A stretch of DNA of 64,000 nucleotides from Lasioglossum baleicum. Lineage: Eukaryota > Arthropoda > Insecta > Hymenoptera > Halictidae. The stretch spans positions 62,001 to 126,000 of the forward strand of contig NW_027469225.1 of NCBI RefSeq assembly GCF_051020765.1, read 5' to 3'. The position numbers and the translations under genes were made by a program. A model generated the notes under the pieces. It saw only the letters and a list, made by a program, of their open reading frames with translations, was not told the DNA's origin and made no database searches. Shown piece after piece: positions 13,001-26,564 of this stretch; position 1 is the first letter of the stretch, and every line of letters starts with the position of its first letter.

Positions 13001-15430
13001 TCGACTAGCCTGCGGGATGCATCCTCTCGCACGTGTTTTTACTCGACTAGCCTGCGGGATGCATCCTCTCGCACGTGTTTTTACTCGACTACCCTGCGGG
13101 ATGCATCCTCTCGCACGTGTTTTTACTCGACTAGCCTGCGGGATGCATCCTCTCGCACGTGTTTTTACTCGACTAGCCTGCGGGATGCATCGTCTCGCAC
13201 GTGTTTTTGCTCGACTAGCCTGCGGGATGCATCCTCTCGCACGTGTTTTTACTCGACTAGCCTGCGGGATTCATCCTCTTGCACGTATTTTTACTCGACT
13301 AGCCTGCGGGATGCATCCTCTCGCACGTGTTTTTGCTCGACTAGCCATGCGTATCCCAAAAAACCTGCGCATGCGCATCCCAAAAAACCTGCGCATGCGC
13401 ATCCCACAAAACCTGCGCATGCGCATCCCACAAAACCTCGCACGTGTTTTTACTCGACTAGCCTGCGGGATGCATCCTCTCGCACGTGTTTTTACTCGAC
13501 TAGCCTGTGGGATGCATCCTCTCGCACGTGTTTTTACTCGACTACCCTGCGGGATGCATCCTCTCGCACGTGTTTTGCTCGACTAGCCATGCGCATCCCA
13601 AAAAACCTGCGCATGCGCATCCCAAAAAACCTGCGCATGCGCATCCCACAAAACCTGCGTATGCGCATCCCACAAAACCTCGCACGTGTTTTTACTCGAC
13701 TAGCCTGCGGGATGCATCCTCTAGCACGTGTTTTGCTCGACTAGCCATGCGCATCCCAAAAAACCTGCGCATGCGCATCCCAAAAAACCTGCGCATGCGC
13801 ATCCCACAAAACCTGCGTATGCGCATCCCACAAAACCTCGCACGTGTTTTTACTCGACTAGCCTGCGGGATGCATCCTCTCGCACGTGTTTTTGCTCGAC
13901 TAGCCATGCGCATCCCAAAAAACCTGCACATGCGCATCCCAAAAAACCTGCGCATGCGCATCCCACAAAACCTCGCACGTGTTTTTACTCGACTAGCCTG
14001 CGGGATGCATCCTCTCGCACGTGTTTTTGCTCGGCTAGCCTGCGGGATGCATCCTCTCGCACGTGTTTTTGCTCGACTAGCCATGCGCATCCCAAAAAAC
14101 CTGCGCATGCGCATCCCAAAAAACCTGCGCATGCGCACCCCAAAAAACCTGCGCATGCGCATCCCACAAAACCTGCGTATGCGCATCCCACAAAACCTCG
14201 CACGTGTTTTTACTCGACTAGCCTGCGGGATGCATCCTCTCGCACGTGTTTTGCTCGACTAGCCATGCGCATCCCAAAAAACCTGCGCATGCGCATCCCA
14301 CAAAACCTGCGTATGCGCATCCCACAAAACCTCGCACGTGTTTTTACTCGACTAGCCTGCGGGATGCATCCTCTCGCACGTGTTTTTGCTCGACTAGCCA
14401 TGCGCAACCCAAATAACCTGCGCATGCGCATCCCAAAAAACCTGCGCATGCGCATCCCAAGAAACCTGCGCATGCGCATCCCACAAAACCTGCGTATGCG
14501 CATCCCACAAAACCTCGCACGTGTTATTACTCGACTAGCCTGCGGGATGCATCCTCTCGCACGTGTTTTTACTCGACTAGCCTGCGGGATGCATCCTCTC
14601 GCACGTGTTTTTGCTCGGCTAGCCTGCGGGATGCATCCTCTCGCACGTGTTTTTGCTCGACTAGCCATGCGCATCCCAAAAAACCTGCGGATGCGCATCC
14701 CACAAAACCTGCGCATGCGCATCCCACAAAACCTCGCACGTGTTTTTACTCGACTAGCCTGCGGGAAGCATCCTATCGCACGTGTTTTTACTCGACTAGC
14801 CTGCGGGATGCATCCTCTCGCACGTGTTTTTACTCGACTAGCCTGCGGGATGCATCCTCTCGCACGTGTTTTTGCTCGACTAGCCTGCGGGATGCATCCT
14901 CTCGCACGTGTTTTTGCTCGACTAGCCATGCGCATCCCAAAAAAACTGCGCATGCGCATCCCACAAAACCTGCGCATGCGCATCCCACAAAACCTCGCAC
15001 GTGTTTTTACTCGACTAGCCTGCGGGATGCATCCTCTCGCACGTGTTTTTGCTCGGCTAGCCTGCGGGATGCATCCTCTCGCACGTGTTTTTGCTCGACT
15101 AGCCATGCGCATCCCAAAAAACCTGCGCATGCGCATCCCACAAAACCTCGCACGTGTTTGTGCTCGACTAGCCTGCGGGATGCATCCTTTCGCACGTGTT
15201 TTTACTCGACTAGCCTGCGGGATGCATCCTCTCGCACGTGTTTTTACTCGACTAGACTGCGGGATGCATCCTCTCGCACGTGTTTTTACTCGACTACCCT
15301 GCGGGATGCATCCTCTCGCACGTGTGTTTGCTCGACTAGCCATGCGCATCCCAAAAAACCTGCGCATGCGCATCCCACAAAACCTGCGCATGCGCATCCC
15401 ACAAAACCTCGCACGTGTTTTTACTCGACT
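10037..15430. repeat. 2709-bp tandem higher-order duplication
   Basis: Copy 1 starts near 10037 and copy 2 near 12746, at offset 2709. Rare variants shared by both include CCTGTGGGATGC, CCTCTAGCACG, GCGCACCCCAAAA, AACCCAAATAACC and GTTATTACTCG. Copy 2 lacks one 24-bp unit near 15130, after which the offset is 2685. A few private changes are visible, such as GCAAGTG at about 12331 in copy 1 and CCCAAGAAACC at about 14460 in copy 2. The near identity implies a recent event. Confidence 0.85.
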
Positions 15431-18400
15431 AGCCTGCGGGATGCATCCTCTCGCACGTGTTTTTACTCGACTAGCCTGCGGGATGCATCCTCTCGCACGT
15501 GTTTTTACTCGACTAGCCTGCGGGATGCATCCTCTCGCACGTGTTTTTACTCGACTAGACTGCGGGATGCATCCTCTCGCACGTGTTTTTACTCGACCAC
15601 CCTGCGGGATGCATCCTCTCGCACGTGTGTTTGCTCGACTAGCCATGCGCATCCCAAAAAACCTGCGCATGCGCATCCCACAAAACCTGCGCATGCGCAT
15701 CCCACAAAACCTCGCACGTGTTTGTGCTCGACTAGCCTGCGGGATGCATCCTTTCGCACGTGTTTTTACTCGACTAGCCTGCGGGATGCATCCTCTCGCA
15801 CGTGTTTTTACTCGACTAGACTGCGGGATGCATCCTCTCGCACGTGTTTTTACTCGACTACCCTGCGGGATGCATCCTCTCGCACATGTGTTTGCTCGAC
15901 TAGCCATGCGCATCCCAAAAAACCTGCGCATGCGCATCCCACAAAACCTGCGCATGCGCATCCCACAAAACCTCGCACGTGTTTTTACTCGACTAGCCTG
16001 CGGGATGCATCCTCTCGCACGTGTTTTTACTCGACTAGCCTGCGGGATGCATCCTCTCGCACGTGTTTTTACTCGACTAGCCTGCGGGATGCATCCTCTC
16101 GCACGTGTTTTTACTCGACTACCCTGCGGGATGCATCCTCTCGCACGTGTTTTTACTCGACTAGCCTGCAGGATGCTTCCTCTCGCACGTGTTTTTACTC
16201 GACTAGCCTGCGGGATGCATCCTCTCGCACGTGTTTTTACTCGACTACCCTGCGGGATGCATCCTCTAGCACGTGTTTTTGCTCGACTAGCCATGCGCAT
16301 CCCAAAAAACCTGCGCATGCGCATCCCACAAAACCTGCGTATGCGCATCCCACAAAACCTGCGCATGCGCATCCCACAAAACCTGCGCATGCGCATCCCA
16401 CAAAACCTCGCACGTGTTTTTACTCGACTAGCCTGCGGGATGCATCCTCTCGCACGTGTTTTTACTCGACTAGCCTGCGGGATGCATCCTCTCGCACGTG
16501 TTTTTACTCGACTACCCTGCGGGATGCATCCTCTCGCACGTGTTTTGCTCGACAAACCATGCGCATCCCATAAAACCTGCGCATGCGCATCCCACAAAAC
16601 CTGCGCATGCGCATCCCACAAAACCTCGCACGTATTTTTACTCGACTAGCCTGCGGGATGCATCCTCTCGCACGTGTTTTTACTCGACTAGCCTGCGGGA
16701 TGCATCCTCTCGCACGTGTTTTTACTCGACTGCCCTGCGGGATGCATCCTCTCGCACGTGTTTTTGCGCGACTAGCCTGCGGGATGCATCCTCTCGCACG
16801 TGTTTTTGCTCGACTAGGCATGCGCATCCCAAAAAACCTGCGCATGCGCATCCCACAAAACCTGCGTATGCGCATCCCACAAAACCTCGCACGTGTTTTT
16901 ACTCGACTAGCCTGCGGGATGCATCCTCTCGCACGTGTTTTTGCTCGACTAGCCATGCGCATCCCAAAAAACCTGCACATGCGCATCCCAAAAAACCTGC
17001 GCATGCGCATCCCACAAAACCTCGCACGTGTTTTTACTCGACTAGCCTGCGGGATGCATCCTCTCGCACGTGTTTTTGCTCGGCTAGCCTGCGGGATGCA
17101 TCCTCTCGCACGTGTTTTTGCTCGACTAGCCATGCGCATCCCAAAAAACCTGCGCATGCGCATCCCAAAAAACCTGCGCATGCGCACCCCAAAAAACCTG
17201 CGCATGCGCATCCCACAAAACCTGCGTATGCGCATCCCACAAAACCTCGCACGTGTTTTTACTCGACTAGCCTGCGGGATGCATCCTCTCGCACGTGTTT
17301 TGCTCGACTAGCCATGCGCATCCCAAAAAACCTGCGCATGCGCATCCCACAAAACCTGCGTATGCGCATCCCACAAAACCTCGCACGTGTTTTTACTCGA
17401 CTAGCCTGCGGGATGCATCCTCTCGCACGTGTTTTTGCTCGACTAGCCATGCGCAACCCAAAAAACCTGCGCATGCGCATCCCAAAAAACCTGCGCATGC
17501 GCATCCCAAAAAACCTGCGCATGCGCATCCCACAAAACCTGCGTATGCGCATCCCACAAAACCTCGCACGTGTTATTACTCGACTAGCCTGCGGGATGCA
17601 TCCTCTCGCACGTGTTTTTACTCGACTAGCCTGCGGGATGCATCCTCTCGCACGTGTTTTTGCTCGGCTAGCCTGCGGGATGCATCCTCTCGCACGTGTT
17701 TTTGCTCGACTAGCCATGCGCATCCCAAAAAACCTGCGGATGCGCATCCCACAAAACCTGCGCATGCGCATCCCACAAAACCTCGCACGTGTTTTTACTC
17801 GACTAGCCTGCGGGAAGCATCCTCTCGCACGTGTTTTTACTCGACTAGCCTGCGGGATGCATCCTCTCGCACGTGTTTTTACTCGACTAGCCTGCGGGAT
17901 GCATCCTCTCGCACGTGTTTTTGCTCGACTAGCCTGCGGGATGCATCCTCTCGCACGTGTTTTTGCTCGACTAGCCATGCGCATCCCAAAAAAACTGCGC
18001 ATGCGCATCCCACAAAACCTGCGCATGCGCATCCCACAAAACCTCGCACGTGTTTTTACTCGACTAGCCTGCGGGATGCATCCTCTCGCACGTGTTTTTG
18101 CTCGGCTAGCCTGCGGGATGCATCCTCTCGCACGTGTTTTTGCTCGACTAGCCATGCGCATCCCAAAAAACCTGCGCATGCGCATCCCACAAAACCTGCG
18201 CATGCGCATCCCACAAAACCTCGCACGTGTTTGTGCTCGACTAGCCTGCGGGATGCATCCTTTCGCACGTGTTTTTACTCGACTAGCCTGCGGGATGCAT
18301 CCTCTCGCACGTGTTTTTACTCGACTAGACTGCGGGATGCATCCTCTCGCACGTGTTTTTACTCGACTACCCTGCGGGATGCATCCTCTCGCACGTGTGT

Positions 18401-21400
18401 TTGCTCGACTAGCCATGCGCATCCCAAAAAACCTGCGCATGCGCATCCCACAAAACCTGCGCATGCGCATCCCACAAAACCTCGCACGTGTTTTTACTCG
18501 ACTAGCCTGCGGGATGCATCCTCTCGCACGTGTTTTTACTCGACTAGCCTGCGGGATGCATCCTCTCGCACGTGTTTTTACTCGACTAGCCTGCGGGATG
18601 CATCCTCTCGCACGTGTTTTTACTCGACTACCCTGCGGGATGCATCCTCTCGCACGTGTTTTTACTCGACTAGCCTGCAGGATGCTTCCTCTCGCACGTG
18701 TTTTTACTCGACTAGCCTGCGGGATGCATCCTCTCGCACGTGTTTTTACTCGACTACCCTGCGGGATGCATCCTCTCGCACGTGTTTTTGCTCGACTAGC
18801 CATGCGCATCCCAAAAAACCTGCGCATGCGCATCCCACAAAACCTGCGCATGCGCATCCCACAAAACCTGCGCATGCGCATCCCACAAAACCTCGCACGT
18901 GTTTTTACTCGACTAGCCTGCGGGATGCATCCTCTCGCACGTGTTTTTACTCGACTAGCCTGCGGGATGCATCCTCTCGCACGTGTTTTTACTCGACTAC
19001 CCTGCGGGATGCATCCTCTCGCACGTGTTTTGCTCGACAAACCATGCGCATCCCATAAAACCTGCGCATGCGCATCCCACAAAACCTGCGCATGCGCATC
19101 CCACAAAACCTCGCACGTATTTTTACTCGACTAGCCTGCGGGATGCATCCTCTCGCACGTGTTTTTACTCGACTAGCCTGCGGGATGCATCCTCTCGCAC
19201 GTGTTTTTACTCGACTGCCCTGCGGGATGCATCCTCTCGCACGTGTTTTTGCGCGACTAGCCTGCGGCATGCATCCTCTCGCACGTGTTTTTGCTCGACT
19301 AGGCATGCGCATCCCAAAAAACCTGCGCATGCGCATCCCACAAAACCTGCGCATGCGCATCCCACAAGACCTCGCACGTGTTTTTACTCGACTAGCCTGC
19401 GGGATGCATCCTCTCGCACGTGTTTTTGCTCGACTAGGCATGCGCATCCCAAAAAACCTGCGCATGCGCATCACACAAAACCTGCGCATGCGCATCCCAC
19501 AAAACCTCGCACGTGTTTTTACTCGACTAGCCTGCGGGATGCATCCTCTCGCACGTGTTTTTACTCGACTAGCCTGCGGGATGCATCCTCTCGCACGTGT
19601 TTTTACTCGACTAGCCTGCGGGAAGCATCCTCTCGCACGTGTTTTTACTCGACTAGCCTGCGGGATGCATCCTCTCGCACGTGTTTTTACTCGACTAGCC
19701 TGCGGGATGCATCCTCTCGCACGTGTTTTTGCTCGACTAGCCTGCTTGATGCATCCTCTCGCACGTGTTTTTGCTCGACTAGCCATGCGCATCCCAAAAA
19801 AACTGCGCATGCGCATCCCACAAAACCTGCGCATGCGCATCCCACAAAACCTCGCACGTGTTTTTACTCGACTAGCCTGCGGGATGCATCCTCTCGCACG
19901 TGTTTTTGCTCGACTAGCCTGCGGGATGCATCCTCTCGCACGTGTTTTTGCTCGACTAGCCATGCGCATCCCAAAAAACCTGCGCATGCGCATCCCAAAA
20001 AACCTGCGCATGCGCATCCCAAAAAACCTGCGCATGCGCATCCCACAAAACCTCGCACGTGTTTTTACTCGACTAGCCTGCGGGATGCATCCTCTCGCAC
20101 GTGTTTTTACTCGACTAGCCTGCGGGATGCATCCTCTCGCACGTGTTTTTGCTCGACTAGCCATGCGCATCCCAAAAAACCTGCACATGCGCATCCCAAA
20201 AAACCTGCGCATGCGCATCCCACAAAACCTGCGCATGCGCATCCCACAAAACCTCGCACGTGTTTTTACTCGACTAGCCTGCGGGATGCATCCTCTCGCA
20301 CGTGTTTTTGCTCGGCTAGCCTGCGGGATGCATGCTCTCGCACGTGTTTTTGCTCGACTAGCCATGCGCATCCCAAAAAACCTGCGCATGCGCATCCCAC
20401 AAAACCTCGCACGTGTTTTTACTCGACTAGCCTGCGGGATGCATCCTCTCGCACGTGTTTTTGCTCGGCTAGCCTGCGGGATGCATCCTCTCGCACGTGT
20501 TTTTGCTCGACTAGCCATGCGCATCCCAAAAAACCTGCGCATGCGCATCCCACAAAACCTCGCACGTGTTTGTGCTCGACTAGCCTGCGGGATGCATCCT
20601 TTCGCACGTGTTTTTACTCGACTAGCCTGCGGGATGCATCCTCTCGCACGTGTTTTTACTCGACTAGCCTGCGGGATGCATCCTCTCGCACGTGTTTTTA
20701 CTCGACTACCCTGCGGGATGCATCCTCTCGCACGTGTTTTTGCTCGACTAGCCATGCGCATCCCAAAAAACCTGCGCATGCGCATCCCACAAAATCTGCG
20801 CATGCGCATCCCACAAAACCTCGCACGTGTTTTTACTCTACTAGCCTGCGGGATGCATCCTCTCGCACGTGTTTTTACTCGACTAGCTTGCGGGATGCAT
20901 CCTCTCGCACGTGTTTTTACTCGACTACCCTGCGGGATGCATCCTCTCGCACGTGTTTTTACTCGACTAGCCTGCGGGATGCATCCTCTCGCACGTGTTT
21001 TTACTCGACTAGCCTGCGGGATGCATCCTCTCGCACGTGTTTTTACTCGACTAGCCTGCGGGATGCATCCTCTCGCACGTGTTTTGCTCGACTAGCCATG
21101 CGCATCCCAAAAAACCTGCGCATGCGCATCCCACAAAACCTGCGTATGCGCATCCCACAAAACCTCGCACGTGTTTTTACTCGACTAGCCTGCGGGATGC
21201 ATCCTCTCGCACGTGTTTTTGCTCGACTAGCCATGCGCAACCCAAAAAACCTGCGCATGCGCATCCCAAAAAACCTGCGCATGCGCATCCCAAAAAATCT
21301 GCGCATGCGCATCCCACAAAACCTGCGTATGCGCATCCCACAAAACCTCGCACGTGTTATTACTCGACAAGCCTGCGGGATGCATCCTCTCGCACGTGTT

Positions 21401-23026
21401 TTTACTCGACTAGCCTGCGGGATGCATCCTCTCGCACGTGTTTTTGCTCGGCTAGCCTGCGGGATGCATCCTCTCGCACGTGTTTTTGCTCGACTAGCCA
21501 TGCGCAACCCAAAAAACCTGCGCATGCGCATCCCAAAAAACCTGCGCATGCGCATCCCAAAAAACCTGCGCATGCGCATCCCACAAAACCTGCGTATGCG
21601 CATCCCACAAAACCTCGCACGTGTTATTACTCGACTAGCCTGCGGGATGCATCCTCTCGCACGTGTTTTTACTCGACTAGCCTGCGGGATGCATCCTCTC
21701 GCACGTGTTTTTGCTCGGCTAGCCTGCGGGATGCATCCTCTCGCACGTGTTTTTGCTCGACTAGCCATGCGCATCCCAAAAAACCTGCGGATGCGCATCC
21801 CACAAAACCTGCGCATGCGCATCCCACAAAACCTCGCACGTGTTTTTACTCGACTAGCCTGCGGGAAGCATCCTCTCGCACGTGTTTTTACTCGACTAGC
21901 CTGCGGGATGCATCCTCTCGCACGTGTTTTTACTCGACTAGCCTGCGGGATGCATCCTCTCGCACGTGTTTTTGCTCGACTAGCCTGCGGGATGCATCCT
22001 CTCGCACGTGTTTTTGCTCGACTAGCCATGCGCATCCCAAAAAAACTGCGCATGCGCATCCCACAAAACCTGCGCATGCGCATCCCACAAAACCTCGCAC
22101 GTGTTTTTACTCGACTAGCCTGCGGGATGCATCCTCTCGCACGTGTTTTTGCTCGGCTAGCCTGCGGGATGCATCCTCTCGCACGTGTTTTTGCTCGACT
22201 AGCCATGCGCATCCCAAAAAACCTGCGCATGCGCATCCCACAAAACCTGCGCATGCGCATCCCACAAAACCTCGCACGTGTTTGTGCTCGACTAGCCTGC
22301 GGGATGCATCCTTTCGCACGTGTTTTTACTCGACTAGCCTGCGGGATGCATCCTCTCGCACGTGTTTTTACTCGACTAGACTGCGGGATGCATCCTCTCG
22401 CACGTGTTTTTACTCGACTACCCTGCGGGATGCATCCTCTCGCACGTGTGTTTGCTCGACTAGCCATGCGCATCCCAAAAAACCTGCGCATGCGCATCCC
22501 ACAAAACCTGCGCATGCGCATCCCACAAAACCTCGCACGTGTTTTTACTCGACTAGCCTGCGGGATGCATCCTCTCGCACGTGTTTTTACTCGACTAGCC
22601 TGCGGGATGCATCCTCTCGCACGTGTTTTTACTCGACTAGCCTGCGGGATGCATCCTCTCGCACGTGTTTTTACTCGACTACCCTGCGGGATGCATCCTC
22701 TCGCACGTGTTTTTACTCGACTAGCCTGCAGGATGCTTCCTCTCGCACGTGTTTTTACTCGACTAGCCTGCGGGATGCATCCTCTCGCACGTGTTTTTAC
22801 TCGACTACCCTGCGGGATGCATCCTCTCGCACGTGTTTTTGCTCGACTAGCCATGCGCATCCCAAAAAACCTGCGCATGCGCATCCCACAAAACCTGCGC
22901 ATGCGCATCCCACAAAACCTGCGCATGCGCATCCCACAAAACCTCGCACGTGTTTTTACTCGACTAGCCTGCGGGATGCATCCTCTCGCACGTGTTTTTA
23001 CTCGACTAGCCTGCGGGATGCATCCT

Positions 23027-23370
23027 TTTCAGAAAAGATTATCAAAATCTAAGTCGGACACTTGGGGTCCTTCCCTTGTTAGTATTTTCAATTGCGCCGT
23101 CACGCATAATTCTGTCAATTGTATGGATATACAGGGTGGAAATTTTCCACAACATTTTTCACCTGAAGCTTCGTTTTCGAGACAGTCAAGTTTGAATGCG
23201 ATGGGAAATGTCTGACGCGCCTACACATCCTACAGCACACGAACCCGACTTCGACTTTCTCGTAAACAAGGATTCAAACGAAAAGATGTTATTGCTTTTT
23301 CTCGATTTATTTTTACATGTAGAACCACCCCCTGCTCGTTTGTACTACCATGTCCACCCTACCCTGAACT
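23027..23370. other. Non-satellite patch inside the array, possible dispersed-repeat fragment
   Basis: This 344-bp stretch has no 42- or 24-bp repeat and is more AT-rich than its surroundings. It contains TATACAGGGTGG near 23128 and, near the far end, an imperfect inverted counterpart in CCACCCTACCCTG. The right part, read on the minus strand, resembles dispersed repeats I associate with hymenopteran genomes; this is memory only. No convincing ORF: the frame reading in from the satellite on the plus strand stops at 23213-23215. Flanking satellite on both sides matches the 18.9-19.3 kb copy at the same offset of 4051, so the patch replaces satellite of equal length. Confidence 0.7.
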
Positions 23371-26300
23371 AACCTGCGCATGCGCATCCCACAAAACCTG
23401 CGCATGCGCATCCCACAAGACCTCGCACGTGTTTTTACTCGACTAGCCTGCGGGATGCATCCTCTCGCACGTGTTTTTGCTCGACTAGGCATGCGCATCC
23501 CAAAAAACCTGCGCATGCGCATCCCACAAAACCTGCGCATGCGCATCCCACAAAACCTCGCACGTGTTTTTACTCGACTAGCCTGCGGGATGCATCCTCT
23601 CGCACGTGTTTTTACTCGACTAGCCTGCGGGATGCATCCTCTCGCACGTGTTTTTACTCGACTAGCCTGCGGGAAGCATCCTCTCGCACGTGTTTTTACT
23701 CGACTAGCCTGCGGGATGCATCCTCTCGCACGTGTTTTTACTCGACTAGCCTGCGGGATGCATCCTCTCGCACGTGTTTTTGCTCGACTAGCCTGCGGGA
23801 TGCATCCTCTCGCACGTGTTTTTGCTCGACTAGCCATGCGCATCCCAAAAAAACTGCGCATGCGCATCCCACAAAACCTGCGCATGCGCATCCCACAAAA
23901 CCTCGCACGTGTTTTTACTCGACTAGCCTGCGGGATGCATCCTCTCGCACGTGTTTTTGCTCGACTAGCCTGCGGGATGCATCCTCTCGCACGTGTTTTT
24001 GCTCGACTAGCCATGCGCATCCCAAAAAACCTGCGCATGCGCATCCCAAAAAACCTGCGCATGCGCATCCCAAAAAACCTGCGCATGCGCATCCCACAAA
24101 ACCTCGCACGTGTTTTTACTCGACTAGCCTGCGGGATGCATCCTCTCGCACGTGTTTTTACTCGACTAGCCTGCGGGATGCATCCTCTCGCACGTGTTTT
24201 TGCTCGACTAGCCATGCGCATCCCAAAAAACCTGCACATGCGCATCCCAAAAAACCTGCGCATGCGCATCCCACAAAACCTGCGCATGCGCATCCCACAA
24301 AACCTCGCACGTGTTTTTACTCGACTAGCCTGCGGGATGCATCCTCTCGCACGTGTTTTTGCTCGGCTAGCCTGCGGGATGCATGCTCTCGCACGTGTTT
24401 TTGCTCGACTAGCCATGCGCATCCCAAAAAACCTGCGCATGCGCATCCCACAAAACCTCGCACGTGTTTTTACTCGACTAGCCTGCGGGATGCATCCTCT
24501 CGCACGTGTTTTTGCTCGGCTAGCCTGCGGGATGCATCCTCTCGCACGTGTTTTTGCTCGACTAGCCATGCGCATCCCAAAAAACCTGCGCATGCGCATC
24601 CCACAAAACCTCGCACGTGTTTGTGCTCGACTAGCCTGCGGGATGCATCCTTTCGCACGTGTTTTTACTCGACTAGCCTGCGGGATGCATCCTCTCGCAC
24701 GTGTTTTTACTCGACTAGCCTGCGGGATGCATCCTCTCGCACGTGTTTTTACTCGACTAACCTGCGGGATGCATCCTCTCGCACGTGTTTTTGCTCGACT
24801 AGCCATGCGCATCCCAAAAACCTGCGCATGCGCATCCCACAAAATCTGCGCATGCGCATCCCACAAAACCTCGCACGTGTTTTTACTCTACTAGCCTGCG
24901 GGATGCATCCTCTCGCACGTGTTTTTACTCGACTAGCCTGCGGGATGCATCCTCTCGCACGTGTTTTTACTCGACTACCCTGCGGGATGCATCCTCTCGC
25001 ACGTGTTTTTACTCGACTAGCCTGCGGGATGCATCCTCTCGCACGTGTTTTTACTCGACTAGCCTGCGGGATGCATCCTCTCGCACGTGTTTTTACTCGA
25101 CTAGCCTGCGGGATGCATCCTCTCGCACGTGTTTTGCTCGACTAGCCATGCGCATCCCAAAAAACCTGCGCATGCGCATCCCACAAAACCTGCGTATGCG
25201 CATCCCACAAAACCTCGCACGTGTTTTTACTCGACTAGCCTGCGGGATGCATCCTCTCGCACGTGTTTTTGCTCGACTAGCCATGCGCAACCCAAAAAAC
25301 CTGCGCATGCGCATCCCAAAAAACCTGCGCATGCGCATCCCAAAAAACCTGCGCATGCGCATCCCACAAAACCTGCGTATGCGCATCCCACAAAACCTCG
25401 CACGTGTTATTACTCGACAAGCCTGCGGGATGCATCCTCTCGCACGTGTTTTTACTCGACTAGCCTGCGGGATGCATCCTCTCGCACGTGTTTTTGCTCG
25501 GCTAGCCTGCGGGATGCATCCTCTCGCACGTGTTTTTGCTCGACTAGCCATGCGCATCCCAAAAAACCTGCGGATGCGCATCCCACAAAACCTGCGCATG
25601 CGCATCCCACAAAACCTCGCACGTGTTTTTGCTCGACTAGCCATGCGCATCCCAAAAAACCTGCACATGCGCATCCCAAAAAACCTGCGCATGCGCATCC
25701 CACAAAACCTGCGCATGCGCATCCCACAAAACCTCGCACGTGTTTTTACTCGACTAGCCTGCGGGATGCATCCTCTCGCACGTGTTTTTGCTCGGCTAGC
25801 CTGCGGGATGCATCCTCTCGCACGTGTTTTTGCTCGACTAGCCATGCGCATCCCAAAAAACCTGCGCATGCGCATCCCACAAAACCTCGCACGTGTTTTT
25901 ACTCGACTAGCCTGCGGGATGCATCCTCTCGCACGTGTTTTTACTCGACTAGCCTGCGGGATGCATCCTCTCGCACGTGTTTTGCTCGACTAGCCATGCG
26001 CATCCCAAAAAACCTGCGCATGCGCATCCCACAAAACCTGCGTATGCGCATCCCACAAAACCTCGCACGTGTTTTTACTCGACTAGCCTGCGGGATGCAT
26101 CCTCTCGCACGTGTTTTTGCTCGACTAGCCATGCGCAACCCAAAAAACCTGCGCATGCGCATCCCAAAAAACCTGCGCATGCGCATCCCAAAAAACCTGC
26201 GCATGCGCATCCCAAAAAACCTGCGCATGCGCATCCCACAAAACCTGCGTATGCGCATCCCACAAAACCTCGCACGTGTTATTACTCGACTAGCCTGCGG

Positions 26301-26564
26301 GATGCATCCTCTCGCACGTGTTTTTACTCGACTAGCCTGCGGGATGCATCCTCTCGCACGTGTTTTTGCTCGGCTAGCCTGCGGGATGCATCCTCTCGCA
26401 CGTGTTTTTGCTCGACTAGCCATGCGCATCCCAAAAAACCTGCGGATGCGCATCCCACAAAACCTGCGCATGCGCATCCCACAAAACCTCGCACGTGTTT
26501 TTGCTCGACTAGCCATGCGCATCCCAAAAAACCTGCGCATGCGCATCCCAAAAAACCTGCGCAT

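Larger units (their letters stand above)
1..23026. repeat. Two-module satellite array, left segment
   Basis: The whole segment is built from 42-bp A monomers and B blocks made of 24-bp subrepeats, in irregular alternation. The array is already running at base 1, so it continues leftwards. A and B share CTAGCC at the start and CTCGCACGTG plus a T-run and (A/G)CTCGA at the end. A B block with n subrepeats is 21+24n bp long. Point variants such as GCGGGAAGCATCC, GATTCATCCTCTTG, GCATCGTCTCG, GTTATTACTCG and CTGCAGGATGCTTCC recur in the same local order, which shows higher-order repeat structure. Frames stay open on both strands because 42 and 24 are multiples of three; I do not regard them as coding. 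I do not recognise this satellite family. Confidence 0.97.

Noticed and set aside
18983..23215. Long frame running from satellite into the 344-bp patch, suggesting a fused gene
   Set aside because: The frame merely reads through the junction and stops at 23213-23215; the unique tail resembles no family I know.
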